Positions 1-5,731 of a stretch of 6,393 nt of DNA are shown here, piece by piece. Within the stretch, counting starts at the first letter, position 1; the number at the start of each line of letters is the position of its first letter. The stretch comes from Thermoprotei archaeon (lineage in GTDB: Archaea; Thermoproteota; Thermoprotei; Thermofilales; B20-G17), in contig QMSC01000072.1 of NCBI GenBank assembly GCA_003649515.1, positions 1-6,393 on the forward strand. Reading direction: 5' to 3'. The position numbers and the translations under genes were made by a program. The notes beneath the pieces were generated by a model, which saw only the letters and a program-made list of their open reading frames with translations, did not search any database and had not been told where the DNA came from.

Positions 1-294
1 TAAAATTAATAATAGATTGAGAGGTTGAAAAACAGTTAGGTCTTAATATCTATTTGTAATGCACAGTCCCGAGTATTTAGATTGATTATATTTGCAATGC
101 ATCGATTATTTTTAGAATTGCTTTGTATGAAGTAAGGGCTTTTCTCGAATATATCACTAATTTAATTTAAAAATTAATTTTTGAATTTTTAATTCTTAAG
201 TATTACCTTAAAATTTTTCTATTATTTAATTTTTATCAATATAAGGTTTCACTCGCATTGTAACTGTTGAGCTTAAAAGCATAATGAGAATGCG
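1..294. other. AT-rich stretch without a supportable gene
   Basis: This stretch is very rich in A and T, with runs of TTTAATTT and AAATTTTT around 160-235. No frame on either strand stays open long enough, or reads enough like protein, to support a gene. The last few dozen bases may contain more of the decayed transferase that becomes readable from about 295. I see no tandem repeat, CRISPR-like unit or RNA gene here. Confidence 0.5.
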
Positions 295-568
295 AATAAG
301 GTCAAGATAGTTGAACGTTAAATATGCTTCTCAAGAAATCCTAGGCATCTTCGGGTTCTTTGACCTATTCATAGGTATGAGACTCCACTCGATAATATTC
401 TCGATAATGAGAAAGCCCACAATAGCACTGATCTACGATACGAAAAACTGTTGAATTGCTAAAGAGGAAGAGAAATGTGGCTATCGTCTCTGTTGCAATG
501 AACGAGAAGCGTTGAAGAACTACTTGATAAACTGCCAGAGCTTTAAAGGTAGCACACGAATTTCCTAA
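295..568 (+). pseudogene. Relic of a polysaccharide pyruvyl transferase-like protein (C-terminal part)
   Basis: Frame 2 from 320 reads YASQEILGIFGFFD, then LFIGMRLHSIIF and PTIALIYDTK. This matches the C-terminal signature of the polysaccharide pyruvyl transferase family (CsaB-like): an IGMRLHs block, then a P.iai.YdpK block. Family members add pyruvate ketals to cell-surface glycans. The gene is dead. A preceding piece, VKIVER (301-318), lies in another frame and is joined by a frameshift at a TAA. The main frame hits TGA at 452. Just before it a one-base slip would continue as TVELLKRKRN, where the family has a helix after YDPK. A further slip leads to EALKNYLI and a stop at 566. The N-terminal two thirds are absent, so only the end of the gene survives. 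Family assignment by motif is fairly firm; exact borders are not. Confidence 0.6.
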
Positions 569-611
569 ATTTAATTAGCCACGGCCTCAATTATCATATC
601 GGCATTGGCAA

Positions 612-1018
612 ATGCGTGCACTAAAGAACGTAAGAACTAAGTTTATGGGGAAGGAGGTTAGCTGCACAGCATTATTCGATATGGGCACAAGCCACACAGT
701 AATTCAGTGAGTCTTCTTTGAAAAGAACTTTAATGCCAGCTGGTCAAAGCTTCCCAGAGCTATTAAGCTCTACCTAGTAAATGGTGATTTCGTAGAAGCG
801 GATAAATATGCTCAAGTAATCATAGTATAGATGATGTTGAATTATTGCCACCTGAGGTAATACTCATCGTAGACAAGTTTGCGAAGGAGATAGAAGTTGA
901 AGGTCGTAGAGTTAAGCTACCTGAATTGATCATAGGCCCAAGCACCATGGATAAGTATGGAATAATATTAGACCCGAAAGAGGGCGTCGAGCTGATAGGG
1001 ACAGCGCTGCTGCTTTGA
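612..1018 (+). pseudogene. Retropepsin-like aspartic protease, disrupted by one stop and one frameshift
   Basis: Reading from ATG at 612, residues 20-31 give ALFDMGTSHTVI. This resembles the single active-site block of retroviral-type aspartic proteases (normally D-T-G-A/S); the catalytic Asp would be residue 23. Archaea carry short, roughly 130-residue versions that presumably act as dimers. An in-frame TGA at 708-710 interrupts the gene. The frame then stays open as VFFEKNFNASWSKLPR, LYLVNGDFVEADKYAQV, until TAG at 828. A one-base loss near 827 moves reading to the next frame, which continues smoothly as DDVELLPPEVILIV, LPELIIGP and MDKYGIILDP, ending at TGA 1016-1018. Together the pieces make about 135 codons, essentially full length. 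The DMGT sequence departs from DTGA/S, consistent with relaxed selection. No clear ribosome binding site precedes 612. Confidence 0.75.
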
Positions 1019-1033
1019 TGTTAACCGTTTGTC

Positions 1034-1083
1034 CCTACCGCTTCATCCTATTTAAGATTATAGCTTTCTATGTCTGCGGTAGG
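1034..1083. repeat. Inverted repeat CCTACCGC ... GCGGTAGG
   Basis: CCTACCGC at 1034-1041 is the exact reverse complement of GCGGTAGG at 1076-1083, with a 34-base spacer. Allowing one mismatch, the arms extend to 11 bases (1031-1041 and 1076-1086). It sits directly after the end of the protease relic. It could be a weak terminator-like hairpin, a footprint of inserted DNA, or chance; no U-run follows. Confidence 0.3.
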
Positions 1084-1116
1084 AACTTCTACCTTCTTCC
1101 ATAGGGTCTTACATAG

Positions 1117-1230
1117 TATACATAATATACATTTAATAGTGCAATGGCAATAATTAATAAAGAAGTAAAGGATATCATAGAGAAAGGAGATTTAAATAAT
1201 TTTTCCGAGGATATCTTAAAATGGTACTAA
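1117..1230 (+). other. TATA-like site plus 28-codon mini-ORF in the leader region
   Basis: An ATG at 1144 opens a 28-codon frame ending at TAA 1228 (N-terminal MAIINKEVKDIIEKG, C-terminal SEDILKWY). A TATA-like TATACATAA at 1117-1125 lies about 24 bases upstream, the spacing expected for a leaderless archaeal transcript. After the stop the same frame reads HELLS, then further stops. This looks like the beginning of a helical protein whose remainder has decayed, rather than a functional small gene. A regulatory upstream ORF for the 411-residue gene is possible but not shown. I do not recognise a family. Confidence 0.25.
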
Positions 1231-1315
1231 CATGAACTACTATCTTGAAGTGAAGGAGTCATGATTTTCATGAAAGAGATATGGTAAGGAAACTATCGCA
1301 TCAAACACATCGTGT

Positions 1316-1322
1316 GAGGTGA
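1316..1322 (+). promoter_or_regulatory. Ribosome binding site GAGGTGA deciding the start of the 411-residue gene
   Basis: GAGGTGA matches the complement of the 16S rRNA 3' end in archaea and lies five bases before ATG 1328. The GTG at 1319 is part of this site, so it is unlikely to be the start codon even though the frame is open through it. Confidence 0.7.
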
Positions 1323-1327
1323 GTATA

Positions 1328-2563
1328 ATGGAGTATAAAGAGCTAGAGGAATGGGAAGCCCAAGAGCGAGAGAAGACAGAAAGCGCCTTTAACAGGATAT
1401 TAAACAAACCTGAGATGCCATGGGAAGATAGAGTCAAAGTTGTGTACCCAGAGCTGAGCCTCGAGAAACCATACGCCTATCGCCAAGATCTCGGGATCCC
1501 GATAAGGCTTCTCCTGCCCTTCTACAAGCAACTAGTTTTCCACATAGACTCATTTAAAACGAAAGAGGTATTCATGCGATACCATGATGCACTCAAGCCT
1601 GAGGAGCTTGCCAGGCTATATTGTAGAGGGAGAATAAGGTTTCTTTTAGCTTCCTCACCTACCGAGTATGCTGGCCTTGATTATCTAGATCCCATACTTC
1701 AGCTGAAGCCTCCTACGGTAATTCGCATGAGGGCTCTTATAGCCTCTGCGGCTGGCTCTTGGGCCAAGCTTGATGAGCGACAGAAAGAGGGCGAACGTAT
1801 TTTCTCAGGGAAGGTAGAAACCAAGAAAGTTCCGGGTCTCTATGAGAGCTTAAGGAGACCTAAGGAGTCTGTTGAGGGACATACGATTTCCTCTTATATC
1901 AATTTATGCTGCATGGGCTTTGAGGATCTTGTAAAGGAAGTCATCAAGCTGAATGATCCTAACAACGCAGCGAAAGTACTGATCGTGTACGATTCTCTAT
2001 TAGTACGTCCCCTAACGACCGGTATGTTAGGGCAGCCACAAATTACCAAGGAATTCGCTTCTCTTGCCAGAGAATTGAAGGCTCCTGTCTCTAAGGAGAT
2101 TATCTTCCCGCTAGAAATTGGCCGAGTTCTTGTCATGTGGTATAATCTCGATTTCCCTCTTAAGCCAGGACTGGAATACATCGAGGATCTCTATAAAGAG
2201 AGAGTGATGGACTCTGCGAGGAAGCTACTCGTAGCTCTTGAAGAAGCAGTCAGAGAAAGAAAGGGTGATGAAGCCTTAGAAAGAGCGGAAGATATTCGGG
2301 AAGTACTGAGAGAAGCGCAGGAGGCAATCAAAGCGAAAATGGAGAAGTACAGGAAATGGTTCAGAGTAGCTCTATTATTGGCTGGGATTGGCTCGCACTT
2401 CTTGGCCTCTCCTCCTCAAGTCGGACTCTTGACAACGCTGGGGCTTAGTGTCGTATCCCTCCTCTCGAATAGACTAGTAGAACTGGTCTCCAGCTTAAGG
2501 ACACCGCCCCTTCAGACTGCTATTTGGAACTTTAAGAAGAGATGGGATAAAGTAAGACCCTAG
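1328..2563 (+). CDS. Uncharacterised 411-residue protein with C-terminal hydrophobic hairpin
   Basis: This is the only long intact gene in the left two thirds of the window. I do not recognise a family. The start is ATG 1328 because GAGGTGA lies five bases upstream; GTG 1319 would add three residues but sits inside that site. Residues 1-340 are mixed and look soluble, with no signal peptide. Residues 98-132 contain a Tyr-Cys-Arg-Gly stretch, a Leu-Ala-Ser-Ser-Pro turn and a double proline. About 289-343 is strongly charged and helical (ERKGDEALERAED), probably a coiled coil. About 345-362 and 366-382 are hydrophobic, separated by a short S-P-P turn, suggesting a membrane hairpin with the N-terminal domain in the cytoplasm. 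The tail is basic. Two decayed membrane-protein genes follow at once on the same strand, implying a former three-gene unit at the membrane. Codons look richer in G and C than the surroundings, and there is no damage. It could be a membrane-anchored sensor, effector or scaffold; nothing in the sequence decides. Confidence 0.85.
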   Translation: MEYKELEEWEAQEREKTESAFNRILNKPEMPWEDRVKVVYPELSLEKPYAYRQDLGIPIRLLLPFYKQLVFHIDSFKTKEVFMRYHDALKPEELARLYCRGRIRFLLASSPTEYAGLDYLDPILQLKPPTVIRMRALIASAAGSWAKLDERQKEGERIFSGKVETKKVPGLYESLRRPKESVEGHTISSYINLCCMGFEDLVKEVIKLNDPNNAAKVLIVYDSLLVRPLTTGMLGQPQITKEFASLARELKAPVSKEIIFPLEIGRVLVMWYNLDFPLKPGLEYIEDLYKERVMDSARKLLVALEEAVRERKGDEALERAEDIREVLREAQEAIKAKMEKYRKWFRVALLLAGIGSHFLASPPQVGLLTTLGLSVVSLLSNRLVELVSSLRTPPLQTAIWNFKKRWDKVRP

Positions 2564-2570
2564 CGGAACT

Positions 2571-3032
2571 TGACAATCTACTCTTAAAACGCTAAAAACC
2601 AAATCCAACGACCTATTCGCAGAAGTATGAATTAGAGACAAATAATAGAGGCTAGTCTACAAGCTAACCATAGTCGCCCTGTTCCTCATAGTACTCACAC
2701 ACCCTACTCCATAAGATGTAATTATCCTTCTGAAAATCTTAACAAACAAGATAATAGAAGATGAAATTTCACGAGCAAAGACTATAAATCCCATGAAAGC
2801 TATAAGAGATCGAAAAGTCGTATTATCATTAGCACTTTCGCTGGTCTGTCGTGGATGTATTCTCCTATATATCGAATTTTCACAATTCAATATCCTCAGC
2901 ATGATAATGCTCTGGATTTGTGGACTCCTAATCTGGTTCTTCGGCATTTACTCCTTTATTGAGAGGGAAGTCAGGGGAGTATGTGAGAGACTAGAAAGTT
3001 TAAGGCAATTAGAGAAGAAGAGAAGCATATGA
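2571..3032 (+). pseudogene. Decaying small membrane protein (last 79 codons still open)
   Basis: The frame ending at TGA 3030-3032 has an open stretch from 2715; the first ATG in it is 2793, giving 79 residues. That piece has two hydrophobic segments (about residues 8-27 and 33-54) and a charged helix (56-77). The same frame upstream still reads like protein: LKTLKTKSNDLFAEV, a hydrophobic KLTIVALFLIVL, DVIILLKILTNKIIEDEISRAK, running straight into the Met at 2793. It is broken by TGA 2628, TAA 2643, TAG 2646 and TAA 2712. A further piece, TLAELDNLLL, lies one frame over at 2557-2586, just after the upstream gene, suggesting the original start was near or overlapping the 411-residue gene's stop. 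No ribosome binding site precedes 2793, so a live 79-residue protein is less likely than a relic. The next frame begins with ATG overlapping this stop (ATGA at 3029). No family recognised. Confidence 0.5.
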
Positions 3033-3051
3033 GGTTGTTGGATTTGTTTTG

Positions 3052-3092
3052 GGTTAATCCGTAAATGACAAATAGGTTAATCCATTTGTCAT
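3052..3092. repeat. Direct repeat GGTTAATCC and nested 9-base inverted repeat
   Basis: GGTTAATCC occurs at 3052-3060 and again at 3075-3083. The second copy nearly fills the loop of a perfect hairpin: ATGACAAAT at 3065-3073 pairs with ATTTGTCAT at 3084-3092. The combination could be an operator, a hairpin in the mRNA, or the footprint of a small insertion that contributed to the gene's decay. It lies about 100 bases before the 3194 ATG. Confidence 0.5.
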
Positions 3093-3801
3093 AGCGGCCT
3101 TCCATTAGATCACGTTATGCTGAAGATTCTGAAGAATAAACTGCATAGCAGCAAAGTTTTCTGCAAAAACAGCATCTGATACAGAAAAAAGTCATGATAC
3201 TAACGGTGATTATCTACACGATTGTACTTGCTTCTCTAAGAAAGTACAGATTTATAGAATCAGTGGAGCCTTTGGTCACTACCATTATATGGACTGTTGA
3301 TGATGTTATCGCCATCGATATTACCATAGCAGTCACCCTCATTGGTATTGAACTCACGCGATTACTTCTGCGGATTATAAGCAACGAAATGACTAATCTC
3401 AGGATTTTTCATTTGGACAAGACTGGCGGTTGGGCCTTCTTGGGGCATCTAGCAGCGTTAAACTCTATGATGGTTGATGTTATCAGCGGGATTTGACTGG
3501 TTCCCTGGATCTCAGCATGGTTGCCGTTGCTAAGGTCATCTCTTGCGACTCAAACGATGGTAATAACCACTGCGATAGTGAGCATCATATTCTGTATAAT
3601 AGTTTTTCCCGTAGCGCTGTTCCTGATAGTCGCCTATAAATTCAAGACGAAGATGACCGAATTGAAGAAGTCATACATCTCCAAGCTGGAAGCCGTCTAT
3701 AGCAAATTTAGCCGAGGGCTGACAGAGGAGCTTAGGAGCAGGGATTTAAAGGTGAAGCTTTCGTGGATGAGGGCGACCTCAGTTTCCCGAGAGTCGCGGC
3801 C

Positions 3802-3826
3802 GGACTGCTGTGAGGGTAAGCAGTCC
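3802..3826. terminator. Hairpin between convergent genes (possible terminator)
   Basis: GGACTGCT at 3802-3809 pairs exactly with AGCAGTCC at 3819-3826 around a nine-base loop. It lies at the meeting point of the plus-strand membrane relic (ends 3835) and the minus-strand PaREP1-like gene (ends 3832). The neighbourhood is unusually GC-rich for this window. No T-run follows on either strand, so it does not look like a classical U-tract archaeal terminator; the position is the main argument. Confidence 0.35.
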
Positions 3827-3831
3827 AGTAA

Positions 3832-4242
3832 TTAGATAGTGATCCCGTACTTTTGTAGCTCCTCAGCAATGTACTTTTCAAGTATCGATATTAATTCCTC
3901 AGCTTTCATTCTATGTTCCTCGAACTGCTGTTCATCCATGAAGTTATGGAAGAAATTAGCGTGTAGTCTCTCACATGCAAGCAGGAACTCCTTAAGTCTT
4001 ACATCACCCTTCAAGCTAATTAATTCATTAACGAATTTCCTTAACTCCTCATGTTTACCTACAGGTTTACCTTTTAATAGTAGACTTAGCATTGAAGCAA
4101 TGTTGTTAACAACACCCCATAAATCCTCAGATGCCTTATCGTACTCACGACTCTCTAAGTGCTTAAGGTAATTCTCATAATACTTCTCAATCATGTACCT
4201 CCTACGAAGTAACTCTCTAAGCAAGTCCTCACGAAGACTCAA
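3832..4242 (-). CDS. PaREP1 family (HEPN-like) protein
   Basis: This 136-residue, all-helical protein fits the PaREP1 pattern common in crenarchaea: a first long helix, an ASEDLWGVVNNIASML block at 37-52 (family: 'ASEKLW.a...'), a KHEELRKFVNEL helix at 63-74, and an ERLHANFFHNF block at 91-101 followed by a closing helix. PaREP1 proteins belong to the helical group that includes HEPN domains. Arg92 and His99 are spaced like the R-x(4-6)-H motif of HEPN ribonucleases, and His94 is also present, but catalysis is not established for this family. The start is TTG 4242, eight bases after AGGTG (4255-4251), which overlaps the stop of the upstream gene; Met17 is the first ATG in frame. It follows the 145-residue gene by 11 bases and is surely co-transcribed. 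Its 3' end overlaps the plus-strand relic by four bases. Family call fairly sure; role as a toxin is inference. Confidence 0.75.
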   Translation of the reverse strand: MSLREDLLRELLRRRYMIEKYYENYLKHLESREYDKASEDLWGVVNNIASMLSLLLKGKPVGKHEELRKFVNELISLKGDVRLKEFLLACERLHANFFHNFMDEQQFEEHRMKAEELISILEKYIAEELQKYGITI

Positions 4243-4253
4243 GCCATAAACAC

Positions 4254-4691
4254 CTACACAGCAATTATATCCCTATAAGGATATAAACTAATGATCTTCC
4301 CCTCGGGCTCTATTATTAATTTAAATAACTTAACCCTCAACTTATACTCACCAGGAAATATCCCAACATCCCTAAGTATGGACCACGAATTTTCATCGAA
4401 GTAAAGGTTGTCGTAGGGTGTTAAAATACCTAGTACTAGGTAGAACCTAACAGTCTTCCCTATAACATACTTCTCGAATACTTTCATCTCTTCATCACTT
4501 AACGTACCTAAAATCCTAGACACCTCAAGAACCTCACCCTCAACCCAGTGTGTAGCAGCAAGAGAAAGCCCATACTGTCTAGACAGGTACCTATTATTGA
4601 CGGATATATACATCGGCGAAGTGCCTTTCCGCAGCATCAAGCCCTCATGTAATGTATCTTCGACAATGAGTGGCATTACGTGCCCCGACAC
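4254..4691 (-). CDS. Uncharacterised 145-residue protein upstream of PaREP1 gene
   Basis: I do not recognise a family. The protein is intact, has no signal peptide and no membrane segment, and alternates short hydrophobic strands with charged turns, suggesting a beta-rich fold: MYISVNNRYL (27-36), WVEGEVLEV (49-57), VRFYLVLGIL (81-90), YKLRVKLFKLIIE (116-128), KIISLYP (132-138). One helix is likely at about 64-76 (LSDEEMKVFEKYV). There are no cysteines. The start is GTG 4691, about 22 bases downstream of a TATA-like element, which suits a leaderless message; ATG at residue 6 (4676) is an alternative. It is the first gene of a two-gene unit with the PaREP1/HEPN-like gene. The tight pairing of a small beta-rich protein with a HEPN-like protein is reminiscent of toxin-antitoxin organisation, but it is not a nucleotidyltransferase such as the MNT partners of HEPN toxins: no GS-x-D-x-D motif is visible. 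Confidence 0.75.
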   Translation of the reverse strand: MSGHVMPLIVEDTLHEGLMLRKGTSPMYISVNNRYLSRQYGLSLAATHWVEGEVLEVSRILGTLSDEEMKVFEKYVIGKTVRFYLVLGILTPYDNLYFDENSWSILRDVGIFPGEYKLRVKLFKLIIEPEGKIISLYPYRDIIAV

Positions 4692-4708
4692 ATACGTATT
4701 ATCAGAGG

Positions 4709-4716
4709 TTAAAAAG
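4709..4716 (-). promoter_or_regulatory. TATA box (CTTTTTAA) for the 145-residue/PaREP1 unit
   Basis: On the minus strand CTTTTTAA at 4716-4709 is preceded by A-rich GCAATA, a plausible BRE. Its centre is about 22 bases from the GTG at 4691, so transcription would begin at or within a few bases of the start codon, typical of first genes of crenarchaeal operons. The later ATG at 4676 is about 36 bases away. Confidence 0.4.
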
Positions 4717-4739
4717 TATTGCTAATTACTGAGTGATTG

Positions 4740-5036
4740 TTAAGTGTTAGTACTTAGTGCATATATCGTTAGTGATGACATTGGGATTAGTGCTAATGCT
4801 AATGCACCTACGCATAGGATTGTACATACTGTTGCTAGGATTATCGATAATATCACACCAAGTGCTACAGATCTCGGTGTCTGATAGCCAGAGTTCTTTG
4901 ACCTTATCTTTCAGTGGCACAAGGTTTCGTTTATTTTTGTATCTCATCCATTCTTGTTTGAATAATTTTAGTGCTAAGCTGATGTCGTGAAATATTGTTT
5001 TGAGTAAGCCTTTGACTTTACTTGTGTCTAGGCATT
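4740..5036 (-). pseudogene. Relic of a helical protein with C-terminal membrane segment, frameshifted
   Basis: On the minus strand one frame, open from about 5132 down to TAA 4749-4747, reads KVKGLLKTIFHDISLALKLF and then RYKNKRNLVPLKDKVKELW, a charged helical stretch. Its last part turns into low-complexity, non-protein-like sequence. Shifting frame at about 4870-4895 restores a sensible protein: SGYQTPRSVALGVILSIIL followed by ATVCTILCVGALALALIP, a membrane segment or tight pair, ending at TAA 4742-4740. So this is the C-terminal part of a membrane-anchored helical protein with one frameshift. No start codon is found in the helical frame; an ATG at about 5036 in another frame may mark the old start. 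The open frame also extends upstream (a CFKCLD stretch), overlapping the plus-strand relic. No family recognised. Confidence 0.45.
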
Positions 5037-5055
5037 TAAAACACGTGGGCCTAAG

Positions 5056-5722
5056 ATGGGGGTGGAGGAACTTTATGATCTCTCCATTATTTATGGAATT
5101 CTCGCAACTATAATCACTATAATCAGTTTTTTAAACCACCAATTTGCTTTATTCGCCTCTATTTTCGACACGTTTGGTGTTCTAGTTCTTTTTATGGGAT
5201 ATATATGCTCCTTCTATTAGTATGATTTATTATGACGATTTTAGAAGGGGGTTTCGTAAGGATTTATGGGAGTGTAGACTGTCACTCTATACTCTAGAAA
5301 AGGATCCTCAGAATAGGGTTCCTACTTACGTAGGTGTTGATAGGCCTACGTAGGTATTCATTACCCTTGGTATCCTCCAAGCCCTCCTACGGGAGCTATT
5401 CATCTTATCGTAACTCCCCTCAGCGAACTTGGATTCATGAAGGCTCATACCCTCGATGTTCATAGGGTCGATATCCATTAAGGACATATTTGGGGTTATA
5501 AAGATGTTTCAAGGACATTAAAATCTACAAAAGCCCATCAAAGTCTATGAAAAATGAAACAGTTACGTATGGCGGATATACGTGACAACTCGCTCTAAAG
5601 GATATCGCTATCAAGTCTTTTCCTATGATTTTTGGCTCTATGAACTAGCTGACATGAAGGTGATATTCCAAGGGTTCGAGATAATGTGCTTAAGCAGAGA
5701 CTACAATATTGTGTATGGGTAA
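5056..5722 (+). pseudogene. Relic of a membrane protein with C-terminal soluble domain
   Basis: ATG 5056 opens 54 codons with two hydrophobic segments (LSIIYGILATIITIISFL and FALFASIFDTFGVLVLFMGY), closing at TAG 5218. A one-base shift leads to a frame that reads on to 5722: MIYYDDFRRGFRKDLWECRL, LYTLEKDPQNRVPTYVGV, then after TAG 5351 a hydrophobic VFITLGILQALLRELFIL. TAA 5411, TGA 5438, TAA 5519 and TGA 5555 follow. The last stretch is a convincing protein C-terminus: VWRIYVTTRSKGYRYQVF, FWLYELADMKVIFQGFEIMC, ending at TAA 5720. The number of stops is not far below chance for such AT-rich DNA, so the case rests on how protein-like the segments are and on the single frame. Inferred topology: two N-terminal membrane helices, a charged loop, a third hydrophobic segment and a soluble tail. 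It converges with the PIN gene. No family recognised. Confidence 0.4.
5321..5354. repeat. Clustered CCTAC/GTAGG palindromes
   Basis: CCTAC (5321-5325) and GTAGG (5330-5334) form a small hairpin with loop TTAC. Ten bases later comes the perfect 10-base palindrome CCTACGTAGG (5345-5354). TACGTAGGT therefore occurs twice, 20 bases apart. This may be chance, or a binding or insertion site inside the relic. Confidence 0.3.
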
Positions 5723-5731
5723 TCTATGGTA

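Larger units (their letters stand above)
3029..3835 (+). pseudogene. Multi-spanning membrane protein broken by in-frame stops
   Basis: ATG 3029 overlaps the stop of the preceding gene (ATGA) and opens MRLLDLFWVNP, then stops at TAA 3062. The same frame meets TAG 3092, TAA 3137 and TAG 3146. It is then open from 3149 to 3493, closes at a single TGA (3494-3496), and is open again to TAG 3833-3835. ATG 3194 to 3493 gives 100 codons with hydrophobic segments at about 1-15 and 27-53. A third hydrophobic segment begins near codon 79 and runs through the TGA (VDVISGI, stop, LVPWISAWL). After it comes a very hydrophobic segment starting MVITTAIVSIIF, then a basic helical tail (KTKMTELKKSYISKLEAVYSKF). 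Because one topology runs across the TGA, I read this as one damaged gene, not two. The last dozen residues are encoded by a hairpin region and may not belong to the original protein. No family recognised. It probably formed a unit with the two upstream genes. Confidence 0.6.

Noticed and set aside
1894..2181. A 95-residue minus-strand frame inside the 411-residue gene
   Set aside because: Fully antisense to a well-supported gene and without recognisable features.
2657..2947. A 96-residue minus-strand frame
   Set aside because: Shadow of the plus-strand decaying membrane gene; its translation has no protein-like pattern and no start signal.
3494..3496. Selenocysteine at the TGA
   Set aside because: Selenoproteins are not known in this kind of crenarchaeote, no SECIS-like structure was seen, and TAA and TAG stops occur in the same gene.
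3521..3835. A separate 104-residue gene starting at TTG 3521
   Set aside because: It is in the same frame as the 3194 reading frame, separated by one TGA in the middle of a hydrophobic segment, and no ribosome binding site precedes TTG 3521. One broken gene explains it better.
3839..4171. A 110-residue plus-strand frame rich in Ser, Leu and Cys
   Set aside because: Antisense of the PaREP1-like gene; the serine-rich composition is typical of a shadow frame.
4772..4778. GTGATGA resembling a C box of a C/D guide RNA
   Set aside because: No CTGA D box lies at guide-RNA distance; the next is about 105 bases away, and the opposite strand reads as a membrane segment.
4757..4990. A hydrophobic 77-residue plus-strand frame
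   Set aside because: It is the antisense shadow of the minus-strand membrane segment; the repeated Leu/Met-rich sequence mirrors the Ala-Leu codons on the other strand.
5326..5487. A 53-residue minus-strand frame (MSLMDIDPMN...)
   Set aside because: No ribosome binding site or family resemblance. It lies opposite the plus-strand relic, whose segments look more protein-like and share one frame.
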